64,000 bases of DNA from Hwanghaeella grinnelliae (lineage in GTDB: Bacteria; Pseudomonadota; Alphaproteobacteria; UBA8366; Aestuariispiraceae): positions 682,001 through 746,000 of the forward strand of contig NZ_SADE01000001.1 of NCBI RefSeq assembly GCF_004005845.1, in the 5' to 3' direction. Under the pieces are notes generated by a model. The model worked only from the letters and a program-made list of their open reading frames with translations. It ran no database searches and was not told where the DNA came from. This document shows, piece by piece, positions 1 to 8,570 of the stretch (position 1 is its first letter; each line of letters begins with the position of its first letter). Position numbers and translations under genes: made by a program.

Positions 1-431
1 AGAATTACTGATTTCAACAGGAACACGCCAGGAATACCGCTGGTTTCCCGGGATCCCTCGAGAACGGCCCATGAGCGAGCCACATAAGGAAAAGACGCCC
101 ACACGATGAGACTCATCACCGGGAACAGAAGGAACAGCGCGCCGAGTAAATTTACCGTGGCCTTGGTGCGCGGCGATCTGTTCGAATAGAAGATATCGAC
201 CCGCACATGCCCGTCCTTGAGAAGAGTGTAGCTGGCGCCCAGCATGAAGACGAGCGCATGCTGGTAGATGATGGCTTCCTGCAACCAAATTTCGCCCGTG
301 CCGAACACATAGCGCATGACCACGACGAGAAATTGCAGCAGCACCATCGTCAGTGCGAGCCAGGAAACGGCGCGACCGATCCGATAGCTTACAAGGTCGA
401 TCAACCGCGAGAGGGCGAGCAAAATAGTCAA
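1..431 (-). CDS. dctQ: TRAP transporter small permease DctQ (partial, runs off the left edge)
   Basis: Small membrane subunit of a tripartite ATP-independent periplasmic (TRAP) transporter, which sits with DctM in the inner membrane. Translation of the minus strand gives an open frame to position 1 with the family pattern: N-terminal LALSRLIDLVSYRIGRAV, a first membrane helix ending in VVMRYVFG, then WLQEAIIYQHALVFMLGASY and the typical KDGHVRVDIFY turn. The start is uncertain: no ATG fits, and I use the TTG at 431 (reading MTILLALSRL). A second TTG lies three codons downstream. It follows dctP on the same strand after a terminator-like hairpin (449-486), so its expression probably depends on read-through from dctP. 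The C-terminal part and the expected dctM lie outside the window. The six-frame track misses it because it has no ATG start and no stop inside the window. Confidence 0.85.
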   Translation of the reverse strand, partial: MTILLALSRLIDLVSYRIGRAVSWLALTMVLLQFLVVVMRYVFGTGEIWLQEAIIYQHALVFMLGASYTLLKDGHVRVDIFYSNRSPRTKATVNLLGALFLLFPVMSLIVWASFPYVARSWAVLEGSRETSGIPGVFLLKSVI

Positions 432-448
432 CGTACGAATGTTCCGGA

Positions 449-486
449 TAAAAAGCTGCGAGGCCCGATGAAATCGGACCTCGCAG
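449..486 (-). terminator. Rho-independent terminator/attenuator between dctP and dctQ
   Basis: On the minus strand, 6 nt after the dctP stop codon, the stem CTGCGAGG-T-CCGAT pairs with ATCGG-G-CCTCGCAG around a 3-nt loop and is followed directly by CTTTTTAT. This is a textbook intrinsic terminator. Since dctQ continues on the same strand, it probably acts as a partial terminator that keeps binding-protein mRNA in excess over permease mRNA (inference). Confidence 0.85.
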
Positions 487-491
487 TTGGA

Positions 492-1562
492 TTAAAGGGA
501 GCGGGCGTTGAGGTAGCCCTGAACGGAAATTCCGGTCCAGGCCGCCGCCTGCTCTCGGAAGGCGCTCCAGTGGTCGTAGACCTTCTTCGTCAGCGGATCC
601 GCAGCGCCTGCGGTCGCAACGACGTCCGCAGCGGCCTCACGCATCAGCGCTGTAACCTCATCCGGCATGCGTTTCAGTTGGACCTTGTGCTGGTTGATGA
701 GCTGATCAAGCGCGCGGACGTTGTTGACGTCGAACTCGGTCGTGAGCAAGTCGTTCTCGTAGCGCGTTGCCGCCTCGATAATCGACTTTTCCCAATCGGA
801 CATATCGTTCCAGACGTCGAGATTGATGCCGCAGGAAGCGACGGTCGCCGGCTCGTGGATACCGGGCCAGTAGTAGTATTTCGCGACCTGATAAAACCCG
901 AGCGTCAGGTCGTTCCAGGGACCGACGAACTCGGTAGCGTCGATCGTGCCCGATTGCAGCGCTTGGAAAATTTCACCGGCCGGCAACGTGACGGCGGTCG
1001 CGCCCAATTGGCTGATGACCTCGCCGCCAAGGCCGGGCATACGCATGGTGAGGCCCTTGAAGTCGTCAGGACCGTTGATTTCCTTGTTGAACCAACCTGC
1101 CATCTGGACACCGGTGTTGGATGCCGCGAATGATTTGACGTTGAATTGAGCGCCAACCTCGTCCCACAATTCTTGCCCACCCGACAGAAGCCAAGCGTTG
1201 GTTTCGGTACCGGTAAGGCCGAAAGGCACGGTCGAGAAGAAGTTCAATGCCTTCGACTTGCCTTGAAAGTAATAATCGGCGGCGTGATACATCTCACATG
1301 CCCCGCCTCCGGCGGCGTCATAGCACTCGAAGGCCGGCACAAGCTCGCCGGCGCCATAGACACGCACGGTGATCTTGCCTTCCGACCATTTCGCGATGTT
1401 CTGGGCCATGCGCTCGGCGCTGGTTCCTTGGCCGGGAAGGTTCTTTGGCCAGGAAGTGGCCATCCGAAGGTGGCGTGTGCCCTGACTGATGGCGGGCGTG
1501 GGTAAGACTGAGGCGGCAGCAGCGGCGACAGCGACGGTTTTTAAAGCCTGACGGCGATCCAT
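492..1562 (-). CDS. dctP: TRAP transporter substrate-binding protein DctP, Tat-exported (TakP / mannitol-chloroaromatic type)
   Basis: Periplasmic solute receptor of a TRAP importer; it would hand an organic acid to the DctQM permease. The open frame begins at 1649, but I choose the ATG at 1562 (356 aa): it follows AGAGGAAACAAA and starts MDRRQALKTVAVAAAAAS, a twin-arginine signal with an Ala-rich core ending near PAISQG. The mature protein carries the family signatures MRMPGLGGEVISQLGATA and QSGTIDATEFVGPWNDL, then YYYWPGIHEPA. The WPGIHEP segment is typical of the TakP-like subgroup, whose characterised members bind alpha-keto acids. The substrate cannot be read from sequence. Lead gene of the dctP-dctQ unit at the left edge; a palindrome at 1614-1623 lies in its leader. 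Confidence 0.93.
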   Translation of the reverse strand: MDRRQALKTVAVAAAAASVLPTPAISQGTRHLRMATSWPKNLPGQGTSAERMAQNIAKWSEGKITVRVYGAGELVPAFECYDAAGGGACEMYHAADYYFQGKSKALNFFSTVPFGLTGTETNAWLLSGGQELWDEVGAQFNVKSFAASNTGVQMAGWFNKEINGPDDFKGLTMRMPGLGGEVISQLGATAVTLPAGEIFQALQSGTIDATEFVGPWNDLTLGFYQVAKYYYWPGIHEPATVASCGINLDVWNDMSDWEKSIIEAATRYENDLLTTEFDVNNVRALDQLINQHKVQLKRMPDEVTALMREAAADVVATAGAADPLTKKVYDHWSAFREQAAAWTGISVQGYLNARSL

Positions 1563-1613
1563 TTTGTTTCCTCTCTGATGTTCCGCGCTTCTGTTGTCGA
1601 GCGCTTTGGCAAA

Positions 1614-1623
1614 ACCATATGGT
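1614..1623. promoter_or_regulatory. 10-bp perfect palindrome ACCATATGGT in the dctP leader
   Basis: ACCATATGGT lies about 52 nt upstream of the chosen dctP start. An inverted GTTC-N4-GAAC follows at about 1631-1642. Palindromes of this kind are common operators for GntR- or IclR-type regulators of TRAP loci, but no regulator gene is adjacent in the window. The function is an inference. Confidence 0.3.
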
Positions 1624-1852
1624 ACCTCGTTCAAACGAACAATTGTCATCAGTTCAGGTCAGTTTTGCTTCGCGCTAGGGGTAAGGCTATATCGCGTTAA
1701 GCAATTTAAGACTGTCGATAGCACTATATGTCAAATTTGCGGTTCTTAAGGTGCCTGTTGTGGACCTGTTTCAATCTGTGACGGCAATATTGGAAAGTCG
1801 ACAGGGCTCGGTTGGCTCCAGGGCGACCGAACGAAATTGAGGAGAGAAAGGC
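1624..1852. other. Non-coding stretch upstream of dctP
   Basis: AT-richer than its surroundings, with no convincing open frame on either strand. It must hold the dctP promoter, but I cannot place the -35/-10 boxes with confidence. It ends at the tRNA-like direct repeat at 1853. Confidence 0.5.
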
Positions 1853-1873
1853 GGCGGATCAGGGATTTGAACC
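1853..1873. repeat. Distal direct repeat of the tRNA-Met 3' end (candidate attachment-site copy)
   Basis: GGCGGATCAGGGATTTGAACC is identical over 21 bp, in the same orientation, to 3767-3787, which is the acceptor and T-arm part of the tRNA-Met gene. The rest of a tRNA is absent here. A direct repeat of a tRNA 3' end downstream of the intact gene is the classic footprint of site-specific integration. Confidence 0.7.
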
Positions 1874-1970
1874 ACACGCAAACAGAGAGAAACAGAATGC
1901 GCCATTTTTGAAGCGTCGGGTCCGATGTTAAACCCGGAAATCAGCTTTGATGTTCAGCGGCGAAAACGCT

Positions 1971-2444
1971 CTAGAAACTGAAGATGTCGCCGATATTTTC
2001 TATGACAGCAATCAGGAACAGCGCGCCCAGCACCAGCAACATCATCCACCACACGAATTGGAAAACAATTGCTGCCGCACTAAGGCTTGCGCCGTAGACC
2101 GCGTAGCGCCAGTTCTCCCGCCTCACGCCAGACAGCAGAGACAGGACAAGACCGATGGCTCCCATCATTGGGGCCGCTACCGCCAGATAGGTCCAGATGG
2201 GGGTGTGTTCCACGATCGGCTGTGGTTTCCATAAACCGAGCAATGTCCACCAGGCGGACCGTTTGATCTCCCCGGCAATTTCGCCGATCTGCGACGCGGC
2301 GGAGGGCTGCGGCTCCAGTGCCGGGCCGACGATCTGCAGGAATACGAGCATGAGTGCGGAGGCACCGATAAGCACCGCCCAGAACCCGGTCTTCCGAAAC
2401 GGGCTCGGTCCTTGGCGGGACGCAAATTCAGGCCAAATTTCCAT
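1971..2444 (-). CDS. Four-helix membrane protein of unknown function
   Basis: 157 aa, not recognised as a named family. It shows a soluble N-terminus (about 1-20), then hydrophobic segments at roughly 21-42, 82-104, 112-132 and 133-152, so an inner-membrane protein with about four helices and a periplasmic or cytoplasmic loop from 43 to 80. Start: ATG at 2444, no strong ribosome site. It lies inside the segment bounded by the tRNA-Met direct repeats and points the same way as its neighbour at 2561. The length of the hydrophobic pattern and the lack of frame breaks support a real gene, but nothing indicates a substrate or partner. Confidence 0.6.
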   Translation of the reverse strand: MEIWPEFASRQGPSPFRKTGFWAVLIGASALMLVFLQIVGPALEPQPSAASQIGEIAGEIKRSAWWTLLGLWKPQPIVEHTPIWTYLAVAAPMMGAIGLVLSLLSGVRRENWRYAVYGASLSAAAIVFQFVWWMMLLVLGALFLIAVIENIGDIFSF

Positions 2445-2560
2445 GTGCCATATTCTCTAGTTCAGCATTTCATGGAAAAGATGCCCTTTGTCCAGGCGTT
2501 GGGACGAGTGAAATCGGGCGGAAGTTTTAGAAAATTCGAGATAATTCCCGATCCGGCTCT

Positions 2561-3232
2561 TTACCTCCGGACGCGTTCATAGATCACCTGGTAGACCACG
2601 AGGTGAAGGAAAGTCTTGTCGGGCATTGGCATCGGTCGATAACCCGCGACCACTTTGAGGGCCGACAAAGCGGATTTCGGGTATTCCACGCTTCCTGATG
2701 GCCAGAGGTCCAGGGCCACCACGGTTTGATCGTTCTTGACCGCGGTTTTGCGTTCGATTCCTCTATCGGATGCCACAAGTGCTGGCATGTCCTTGAATTC
2801 CTGACTACAGGCGAGGACGGTGTCTTGGATCTTCGTTGCGCGAACCTCCAAACCAGCTGTGTCGACAGGCTTCTTTTCCTCGATAACGATGTCGCATTGA
2901 TAGCCGAGGAAGGGTTTTTCCTGGGGTTCTGCTAAGTTTGTGATCGGCGGTTTTTCAGGCACTCTGTATCGGCAGGACCGCGCATCGGGAAATAGATGTT
3001 GGGGCGCTTCCCCGTTCGGAAGGCCGAACGCTGAGGCGATCCTGTCTGCCTTCTTCTTGGAATTCTTTATGCCGCGGTTATCCAGGTGGTAGTAATACTC
3101 ATCCAGGGTGAAATGGACCGCCATAACAATGTCACGCCATTTGCGGCAGTCCACGGAAGGGGCTTGGGCGAAGGCATTTGTCGGCAGGAAAGCTGCTAAA
3201 ACCAGCAAAGTGAATATGCTGCGGTGATCCAT
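2561..3232 (-). CDS. Exported protein of unknown function
   Basis: About 223 aa from the ATG at 3232; the frame is open from an ATG at 3256. I prefer 3232 because MDHRSIFTLLVLAAFLPTNAFAQAPS then forms a standard Sec signal peptide with an AFA cleavage site. The mature part has cysteines in VDCRKWRD, SCRYRVP, YQCDIVIE and LACSQEF, four in all, so two disulfides in the periplasm are plausible. Codon use is visibly AT-richer than in flanking metabolic genes, in line with transfer. No family recognised. The tail YQVIYERVRR reaches the stop near 2561. It sits in the putative tRNA-Met island. Confidence 0.6.
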   Translation of the reverse strand: MDHRSIFTLLVLAAFLPTNAFAQAPSVDCRKWRDIVMAVHFTLDEYYYHLDNRGIKNSKKKADRIASAFGLPNGEAPQHLFPDARSCRYRVPEKPPITNLAEPQEKPFLGYQCDIVIEEKKPVDTAGLEVRATKIQDTVLACSQEFKDMPALVASDRGIERKTAVKNDQTVVALDLWPSGSVEYPKSALSALKVVAGYRPMPMPDKTFLHLVVYQVIYERVRR

Positions 3233-3427
3233 TGAGAAACTCTGGAAATATGACATCCGAAGTGTTCAGCATATCCATATGCGTAAAAATGAAAAAGTCT
3301 TAGCATCATTGATCCCAAGGTCCGGGACCCGCGAAATAGATGAACGCCTAAGCATCTGGACTGGCCTCCTCTACCTAGCCGGTAAAGCTGACCATTGAAC
3401 CCACCATTGTGCGCTCGTCGGCGTCGA

Positions 3428-3673
3428 TCACCTCAAAGCCGAGACATTCTTTAACGGCTCTGCCCTCAGTGCAGAATCGGAAAGCAGAACCTTCGCCCCC
3501 TCTTCATAGAAGCGCTGTTCCCGAAACCGTGGGCAATGGAAGAGAGGGCGGCTAAACCGGAAATTGGGGCCGCATTCGCGGCGTAGGAAACGCTTTCGTT
3601 CCGGGGGACGATAGGTCTCATCGACCGGCATATCGCGTGCGATCGCGTCGGAGTGCCGACCGAATTTCTTCAT
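3428..3673 (-). CDS. Small hypothetical protein or gene remnant
   Basis: An 81-aa frame starting MKKFGRHSDAIARDMP and rich in Arg, Phe and Cys, without a signal peptide or membrane segment. Beyond its stop, a neighbouring frame continues with plausible protein sequence (…ECLGFEVIDADERTMVGSMV), which hints that this is a frameshifted remnant of a longer gene rather than an intact small protein. That reading is inference. It lies between the island genes and tRNA-Met. Confidence 0.3.
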   Translation of the reverse strand: MKKFGRHSDAIARDMPVDETYRPPERKRFLRRECGPNFRFSRPLFHCPRFREQRFYEEGAKVLLSDSALRAEPLKNVSALR

Positions 3674-3762
3674 GGCGATCGGTCCATGCAGGGTGATATC
3701 ACGTCAGCGGTCTTCGAATGCAGCACCGCATAGCGCGAAACAGGAGAGTATAGAGAGGAAAA

Positions 3763-3838
3763 TGGTGGCGGATCAGGGATTTGAACCCCGGACACAAGGA
3801 TTATGATTCCTCTGCTCTAACCACTGAGCTAATCCGCC
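3763..3838 (-). tRNA. tRNA-Met (CAT), elongator type
   Basis: Folds as a complete cloverleaf on the minus strand: acceptor GGCGGAT/ATCCGCC, D-stem GCTC/GAGC, anticodon stem GAGGA/TCCTT around the loop ATCATAA with anticodon CAT, and T-arm CGGGG-TTCAAAT-CCCTG. The discriminator is A and CCA is encoded. The GAATCATAATCC anticodon arm resembles alphaproteobacterial elongator tRNA-Met; tRNA-Ile2 (lysidine-modified CAT) is the alternative. Its 3' 21 bp are repeated at 1853. Confidence 0.93.
3767..3787. repeat. Proximal copy of the 21-bp direct repeat, inside the tRNA-Met 3' end
   Basis: Identical to 1853-1873. It covers the acceptor 3' strand and part of the T-arm of the intact tRNA gene. Confidence 0.7.
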
Positions 3839-4081
3839 ACAGCCCTGACATGCGGGCATCGCCGTGAGGCGAGGCGTTTACCTAATGGGGGGGAGCGCGG
3901 CTGTCAATATGCGAAAAGCAGGGTTTTGCTCGTCCGCGCAAGGGATCGTCGCAATGTTTCGGGGGCGGTGTTGGGATCGGCGCAGGCCCTTGCCGAATGA
4001 CCCATTCCGGGCCTATGCCAATACCCAACCGGCCCGGCGTGTAACGGAACCGGTGTCACAAGAGACGGGTGGACTCTCCGC

Positions 4082-4705
4082 ATGCATCCTTTTGTTACCG
4101 TCATCGACTGGGTCGCGGTCGCCGTCTTCGCGATTTCCGGCGCTCTCGTCGCCAGTCGTAAGGAAATGGACATCGTGGGTTTTGGCCTGATCGCCTGCAT
4201 GACAGGCATCGGCGGCGGCACTTTGCGGGACGTATTGCTGGACCGCCCTGTTTTCTGGACCGTCGATCCGACGCCGATGGTGATCTGCCTGGTGAGCGCG
4301 CTGCTCGTCTTCTTCACCGCCCATATCGTCGACCGACGCTATCCCTATCTGTTATGGGCGGATGCGGTCGGGGTGGCGATCTATGGCGTGATGGGGGCCG
4401 AACTCGCGCGGTTGGAAGGGGCGGGCATGCTTGTTTCCGTCGTCATGGGCGTGATGACCGCGACCTTCGGCGGTTTGATCCGCGACGTGGTCTGCAACGA
4501 AACGCCGCTGATCCTGCGCAAGGAGGTCTATGTCACGTGTGCCGCCCTGGCGGCCGCCACGCATGTTGGGCTGAGCGCGATTGGTGTGCCGGCCGTCTAT
4601 GCGGCAGGGGCAGGAATCGCCCTGGGCTTCGGGCTCAGGGCGCTTGGAATATGGAAAGGGCTTTCCTTGCCGGCCTATAAGTCGAGGCCTGGCCGGGAGT
4701 ATTGA
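4082..4705 (+). CDS. Trimeric intracellular cation (TRIC/UPF0126, YicG-like) channel family protein
   Basis: 207 aa inner-membrane protein made of two homologous halves, each with three helices, plus a seventh. Both halves show the diagnostic glycine/aspartate motif: GGGTLRDVLLDRPVFW at about 43-58 and FGGLIRDVVCNETPLIL at about 129-145. Prokaryotic TRIC homologues form K+-permeable homotrimeric channels; the physiological role of the bacterial proteins is poorly known. Start is the ATG at 4082, ending 4 nt from the convergent mnmA stop. It stands alone downstream of tRNA-Met, with no operon partner on its strand. Confidence 0.9.
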   Translation: MHPFVTVIDWVAVAVFAISGALVASRKEMDIVGFGLIACMTGIGGGTLRDVLLDRPVFWTVDPTPMVICLVSALLVFFTAHIVDRRYPYLLWADAVGVAIYGVMGAELARLEGAGMLVSVVMGVMTATFGGLIRDVVCNETPLILRKEVYVTCAALAAATHVGLSAIGVPAVYAAGAGIALGFGLRALGIWKGLSLPAYKSRPGREY

Positions 4706-4709
4706 CCGC

Positions 4710-5864
4710 CTATGCGGCAGCGACCGCCGCGTCCTGCCGCTGAATCCAGCCGCCGCCCAGCACCGTTTCGCCCTCATAGAAGACGCAGGCCTGGCCGGCC
4801 GAGACGCCGTATTCCGGTTCCGCGAAACGAACGATGACGTCTCCCACCGCGTCGGCACGGACGGTGGCGGGGACGGGGGCCATGGTGTTCCTGATTTTCA
4901 CCATCACCGGGCGGGGCGTATCGGAGAGCTTTTCCGGCCCCAGCCAGTTCAAGGTGGCCAGGCGAATTTCATCGACCGCCAGCGCATCGTGCGGGCCGAC
5001 CAACACCCGGTTCGTGGCCGGGTCGATCCGAACAACATAGAGCGGATCGTTGTCGCCCGCTGCGCTGCCGTCCTTGTTGCGGCCGCCGATGCCCAGGCCC
5101 CGGCGCTGGCCGATCGTATAGTTCACGACCCCGTCGTGCCGGCCCAGTACGGTTCCGTCCAGATGGACGATATCGCCGGGCTTGCCGGCATCCGGCCGGA
5201 ACTTGGTGACGACGCTGGCATAGGACCCGTTCGGGACGAAGCAGATATCCTGGCTGTCCGGCTTGTCGGCGACCGGCAAGCCGAAGCGTTCGGCCAAGCG
5301 CCGGGTTTCCGTTTTGTCGTTACCGCCGAGAGGAAAGCGCAGGAAGTCGAGCTGTTCCTGCGTGGTGGCAAACAGGAAATAGCTTTGATCCTTGGATGCA
5401 TCGACGGCGGCCATCAGCCGGGCGCGCCCGTCGACCGCTTCGCGCCGAACATAGTGGCCCGTCGCCAGTGCTTCGGCGCCTAGGTCCCGGGCGGTGCCCA
5501 GCAGGTCGCGAAACTTTACGGTCTGATTGCAGCGGACGCAGGGGATCGGCGTTTCGCCACGGGTATAGGCGTCGACGAAATCGTCGATCACGCTTTCCCG
5601 GAATTTGCTTTCATAATCCAGAACGTAGTGGGGAATGCCGATCTCCGCGGCGACATTGCGGGCGTCGTGAATATCCTGCCCGGCGCAGCAGGCCCCTTTG
5701 CGTTCAACCGCCGCGCCATGGTCGTAAAGCTGCAGCGTGACGCCAACCACGTCGTATCCCCGCTCTTTCAGCAAGGCGGCGGTGACGGACGAATCCACAC
5801 CGCCCGACATCGCGACGACGATGCGGGTATCTTCGGGGCGCTTATCGAAACCAAGGTCATTCAT
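4710..5864 (-). CDS. mnmA: tRNA-specific 2-thiouridylase MnmA
   Basis: Transfers sulfur to U34 of tRNA-Lys, -Glu and -Gln (2-thiouridine), an ATP-dependent cytoplasmic reaction. 384 aa, close to the usual size. Visible: PP-loop SGGVDSS (20-26), the catalytic cysteine in [10 protein letters not shown] (Cys112), the second cysteine in [12 protein letters not shown] (Cys208), the central [16 protein letters not shown] motif, and a C-terminal beta-barrel ending [15 protein letters not shown] at 5864 without an obvious ribosome site. Monocistronic by spacing: 74 bp separate it from the aminotransferase upstream of it, also on the minus strand, so co-transcription is possible. Confidence 0.97.
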   Translation of the reverse strand: MNDLGFDKRPEDTRIVVAMSGGVDSSVTAALLKERGYDVVGVTLQLYDHGAAVERKGACCAGQDIHDARNVAAEIGIPHYVLDYESKFRESVIDDFVDAYTRGETPIPCVRCNQTVKFRDLLGTARDLGAEALATGHYVRREAVDGRARLMAAVDASKDQSYFLFATTQEQLDFLRFPLGGNDKTETRRLAERFGLPVADKPDSQDICFVPNGSYASVVTKFRPDAGKPGDIVHLDGTVLGRHDGVVNYTIGQRRGLGIGGRNKDGSAAGDNDPLYVVRIDPATNRVLVGPHDALAVDEIRLATLNWLGPEKLSDTPRPVMVKIRNTMAPVPATVRADAVGDVIVRFAEPEYGVSAGQACVFYEGETVLGGGWIQRQDAAVAAA

Positions 5865-5938
5865 GGCGCGGAATATAGGCTTTCGCGGCCCAATCGCAAT
5901 ATGGCACTGAAATTCCGGTCAGGAACCGTCCGGGCGGT

Positions 5939-7279
5939 TTAATTCTGGATGTACCCCAGTTCCCGCAACAGCGGGCCGTTATCGACGCAGAAATCCTCAA
6001 TTGCCCGAACAAGGCCGTCATATTCCGGATGCCCCATGGGAAGGGACAGGGTCATCATACAGCGGGTCGCCATGTACTGTCCGCGCTCCAGCATTTCCAT
6101 ATAGAACAGGCGCTTGATTTGCGGGTCCAATGTCTTGACGTCTTGCGGCCGTTTGACCGGCGCATCGGTGAAATGGACGCACATCAGGGAACCCAAGCCC
6201 GTCGCCTGCGCCTTCATGCCGACGCGCTTGAAGCAGACATTAATGCGTCGGCGCAGGTCGTCGCCGGCGGCGTTCAGGGTTTTCGCCACTTTGCAGGTAT
6301 AGACCTGGGTCAGCCCGGTCAGGCCCGCCGCCATGGTCAGGACGTTGTTGTTGAACGTGCCGGCGTGCAGATAACCGCCGGGGCGGGAGGGATCGAAATG
6401 TGCCATGATGTCCCGACGGCCGCCGAAAGCGCCGAAGGTCAACCCGCCGCCGAGATATTTGCCCAGCGCGGTGAGGTCGGGGATGACGCCGGTCGCTTTC
6501 TGCAAGCCGCCTTCGGAAAGGCGGGAGGTGATGACTTCGTCGAAGATCAGAAGCGCGCCGACGGCTTCAGTCTCTTTTCGGATTGCTTCCAGGAACTCCT
6601 GGTCGGCGGGGATGCAGCCGCCGCTGCCCATCATCGGTTCCAGGGTGACGGCCGCCAGATCCTTGCCAACCCGGCGGATAGCGGCCACGGCGCCTTCGGT
6701 GTCGTTATAGTCCAGCAGTTCGACATCGTAGGGGGCGTTCAGTTTGCCATGTTCCCCATCCATCAGCAGGAAGCCGCCGTGATAGCCGCCTCGGAAAGCG
6801 AGGAATTTCTCCCGGCCGGTGACAGCCCGGGCAACCGCGAAGGTCATCAGGTTCGCTTCCGAACCGGAATTGCAGAAACGGATCAGATCGATGCCGGGAA
6901 AGCGCTGGACCAGTTCCTGGGCCAGTCCCGCTTCGTAGCGGTTCGGCGCACCCAAGACCGTGCCGCGTTCCATCGCGGTGACGACTGCTTCGCGGATGGT
7001 CTGATTGGTATGGCCGTAGAGGCCCGCTGAATATTCACCCAGAAAATCGACATAGCGGTGGCCGTCCAGGTCCTCCAGCATGCAGCCGTCCGCCAAGGTC
7101 ATGGTCAGCGGGGCCGGATCGAAATGCAGGACGGACCGTGTGTTCCCGCCGGGCATCCATTGCCGGGCGGCTTTGTGGCGTTCCATGCTGCGCGGATTGC
7201 GCGCGACAAACCGCGCTTCGGCCTCGGCCAATGCCTGGTCGAGGGTGAGATTTCTTGGGGTGTGGTTGGTCATTACCAT
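5939..7279 (-). CDS. Class-III PLP aminotransferase, glutamate-1-semialdehyde aminomutase-like
   Basis: 446 aa PLP enzyme of the ornithine/GABA/GSA aminotransferase fold. Motifs: GEYSAGLYGH near 81-90, the phosphate-cup FCNSGSEANLMT (135-146), GGYHGG (164-169), the cofactor aspartate in LIFDEVITSR (D247) and the Schiff-base lysine in ALGKYLGGG (K274). It resembles aspartate aminotransferase family proteins annotated as GSA aminomutase, but the N-terminus and loops differ from true HemL, so a catabolic or secondary role is more likely than tetrapyrrole synthesis (inference). Start 7279 or, two codons later, 7273. The gene upstream on the same strand is the N-acyltransferase-like 7413-8570. Confidence 0.88.
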   Translation of the reverse strand: MVMTNHTPRNLTLDQALAEAEARFVARNPRSMERHKAARQWMPGGNTRSVLHFDPAPLTMTLADGCMLEDLDGHRYVDFLGEYSAGLYGHTNQTIREAVVTAMERGTVLGAPNRYEAGLAQELVQRFPGIDLIRFCNSGSEANLMTFAVARAVTGREKFLAFRGGYHGGFLLMDGEHGKLNAPYDVELLDYNDTEGAVAAIRRVGKDLAAVTLEPMMGSGGCIPADQEFLEAIRKETEAVGALLIFDEVITSRLSEGGLQKATGVIPDLTALGKYLGGGLTFGAFGGRRDIMAHFDPSRPGGYLHAGTFNNNVLTMAAGLTGLTQVYTCKVAKTLNAAGDDLRRRINVCFKRVGMKAQATGLGSLMCVHFTDAPVKRPQDVKTLDPQIKRLFYMEMLERGQYMATRCMMTLSLPMGHPEYDGLVRAIEDFCVDNGPLLRELGYIQN

Positions 7280-7412
7280 GCCGGAGGTTATTGGTTCTGT
7301 GAGATCGTTCCAGCCAGCCTATCGTCTGCCCGGACCAGTGTCTACGTACCGCTCGCAGCCCCTCCGAAAGCGCGCGGTAAACCTGAACAACTAATCCTTA
7401 CGATTGGGACTA

Positions 7413-8570
7413 TCAGCCCCGTTTATAAGGGGAATGGTCATCCAGATACTCCATCACATGGGAAACCTCGTCCCGTTCCGCCACCAAAAACCGCTCAACC
7501 GCGTCGCGGAAGCCCGGATCGACGATGTGATGCGCGGAATAGGTCCGAACCGGCAGATATCCGCGCTGAACCTTGTGTTCACCCTGCGTGCCTGCCTCGA
7601 CGCGGGCCAAGCGGCGTTCGATGGCGAAATCGATCGCCTGGTAGTAACAGGCCTCGAAATGCAGGAAGGGATAGCGCCCGTCGGATCCCCAATTCCGCCC
7701 GAACAGGCATTCCGTCCCGATCAGGTTCAGGGCGCCGGCGACGGGTACGTCCCGGTCATAGACCAGGACAAGCATGACCCGGTCCCGCATTCTCTCCTGC
7801 AGCAGCCGGAAGAACTGGCGCGTCAGGTATGGGTGGCCCCATTTCCGGTCATAGGTCTGCTGGTAGAACAGATAGAAGGCGTCCCAATGGCTGTGTGTCA
7901 GGTCGTCGCCGGTCAGACGTTCGATGCGCAAGCCGCTATCGGTCGCTTTCTGTCGTTCTTTGCGGATGTTCTTGCGCTTCCGGCTGCTCAATGTGTCCAG
8001 GAAGTCGTCGAAACTGGCATAGCCCTGATTGTGCCAATGGTATTGTTGCCCATGGCGGATTAGGAATCCCGCATCCTCCAGCGCGTCGGCATCGGTCTCC
8101 GTGGCGAAATTCACATGCAGCGACGATACGCCGTGCTGCCGCGTGACCTCCATCAGTCCCGCGATCAACGCGCTGCGCGTTCCAATTTCGTCTCCCCCCG
8201 GCCGTACCATCAGGCGGGGGCCGGTGACCGGTGTGAACGGAACCGCGGACAGAAGCTTCGGATAGTATTGGCCGCCTGCGCGTTCATAAGCATGGGCCCA
8301 GCCGTAGTCGAAGACATACTCACCCTGACTGTTGCCCTTCAGGTAAAGCGGCACGGCGCCGATCAGACGGCCGGCGTCGTTCTGGATGATCAAATGCTGC
8401 GGCAGCCAGCCCTCGTCGGCGCAGGCCGACCGGCTTTCTTCAAGCGAATAGAGGAAGTCATGGCTGACGAACGGGTTTTCCGGCCCGGCACAGGCATCCC
8501 ATTCATCCCGCGCGACCGTGCCCAGGTCGCTTACGATATCGATGCGGACTGCTTCGTTGCCGTCTGGCAT
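7413..8570 (-). CDS. GNAT/FemAB-like predicted N-acyltransferase (DUF482, COG3146 family)
   Basis: 385 aa. Recognised by NPFVSHDFLYSLEESRS near the N-terminus, LPQHLIIQND, VPLYLKGNSQGEYVFDYGWA, and the C-terminal GNAT-like half with WGHPYLTRQFF and NLIGTECLFGRNWG. Family members are predicted peptidoglycan/peptide N-acyltransferases; substrate unknown. ATG at 8570 preceded by AAGGAGACACC, a strong ribosome site. The C-terminus HVMEYLDDHSPYKRG is conserved in the family. Divergent from the flavin oxidoreductase at 8733, with about 160 bp between them that should hold both promoters. Confidence 0.88.
   Translation of the reverse strand: MPDGNEAVRIDIVSDLGTVARDEWDACAGPENPFVSHDFLYSLEESRSACADEGWLPQHLIIQNDAGRLIGAVPLYLKGNSQGEYVFDYGWAHAYERAGGQYYPKLLSAVPFTPVTGPRLMVRPGGDEIGTRSALIAGLMEVTRQHGVSSLHVNFATETDADALEDAGFLIRHGQQYHWHNQGYASFDDFLDTLSSRKRKNIRKERQKATDSGLRIERLTGDDLTHSHWDAFYLFYQQTYDRKWGHPYLTRQFFRLLQERMRDRVMLVLVYDRDVPVAGALNLIGTECLFGRNWGSDGRYPFLHFEACYYQAIDFAIERRLARVEAGTQGEHKVQRGYLPVRTYSAHHIVDPGFRDAVERFLVAERDEVSHVMEYLDDHSPYKRG

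Larger units (their letters stand above)
1853..3787. mobile_element. Possible small island or integration remnant bounded by tRNA-Met direct repeats
   Basis: The segment between the two 21-bp repeats is about 1.9 kb and carries only proteins I cannot assign. Its base composition is visibly lower in GC than the neighbouring metabolic genes. No integrase, transposase or excisionase frame is visible, so if this was an integrated element it is now degraded or was non-autonomous. The repeat geometry (element on the 3' side of the tRNA) is what tRNA-targeting integrases produce. The island reading is inference. Confidence 0.4.
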
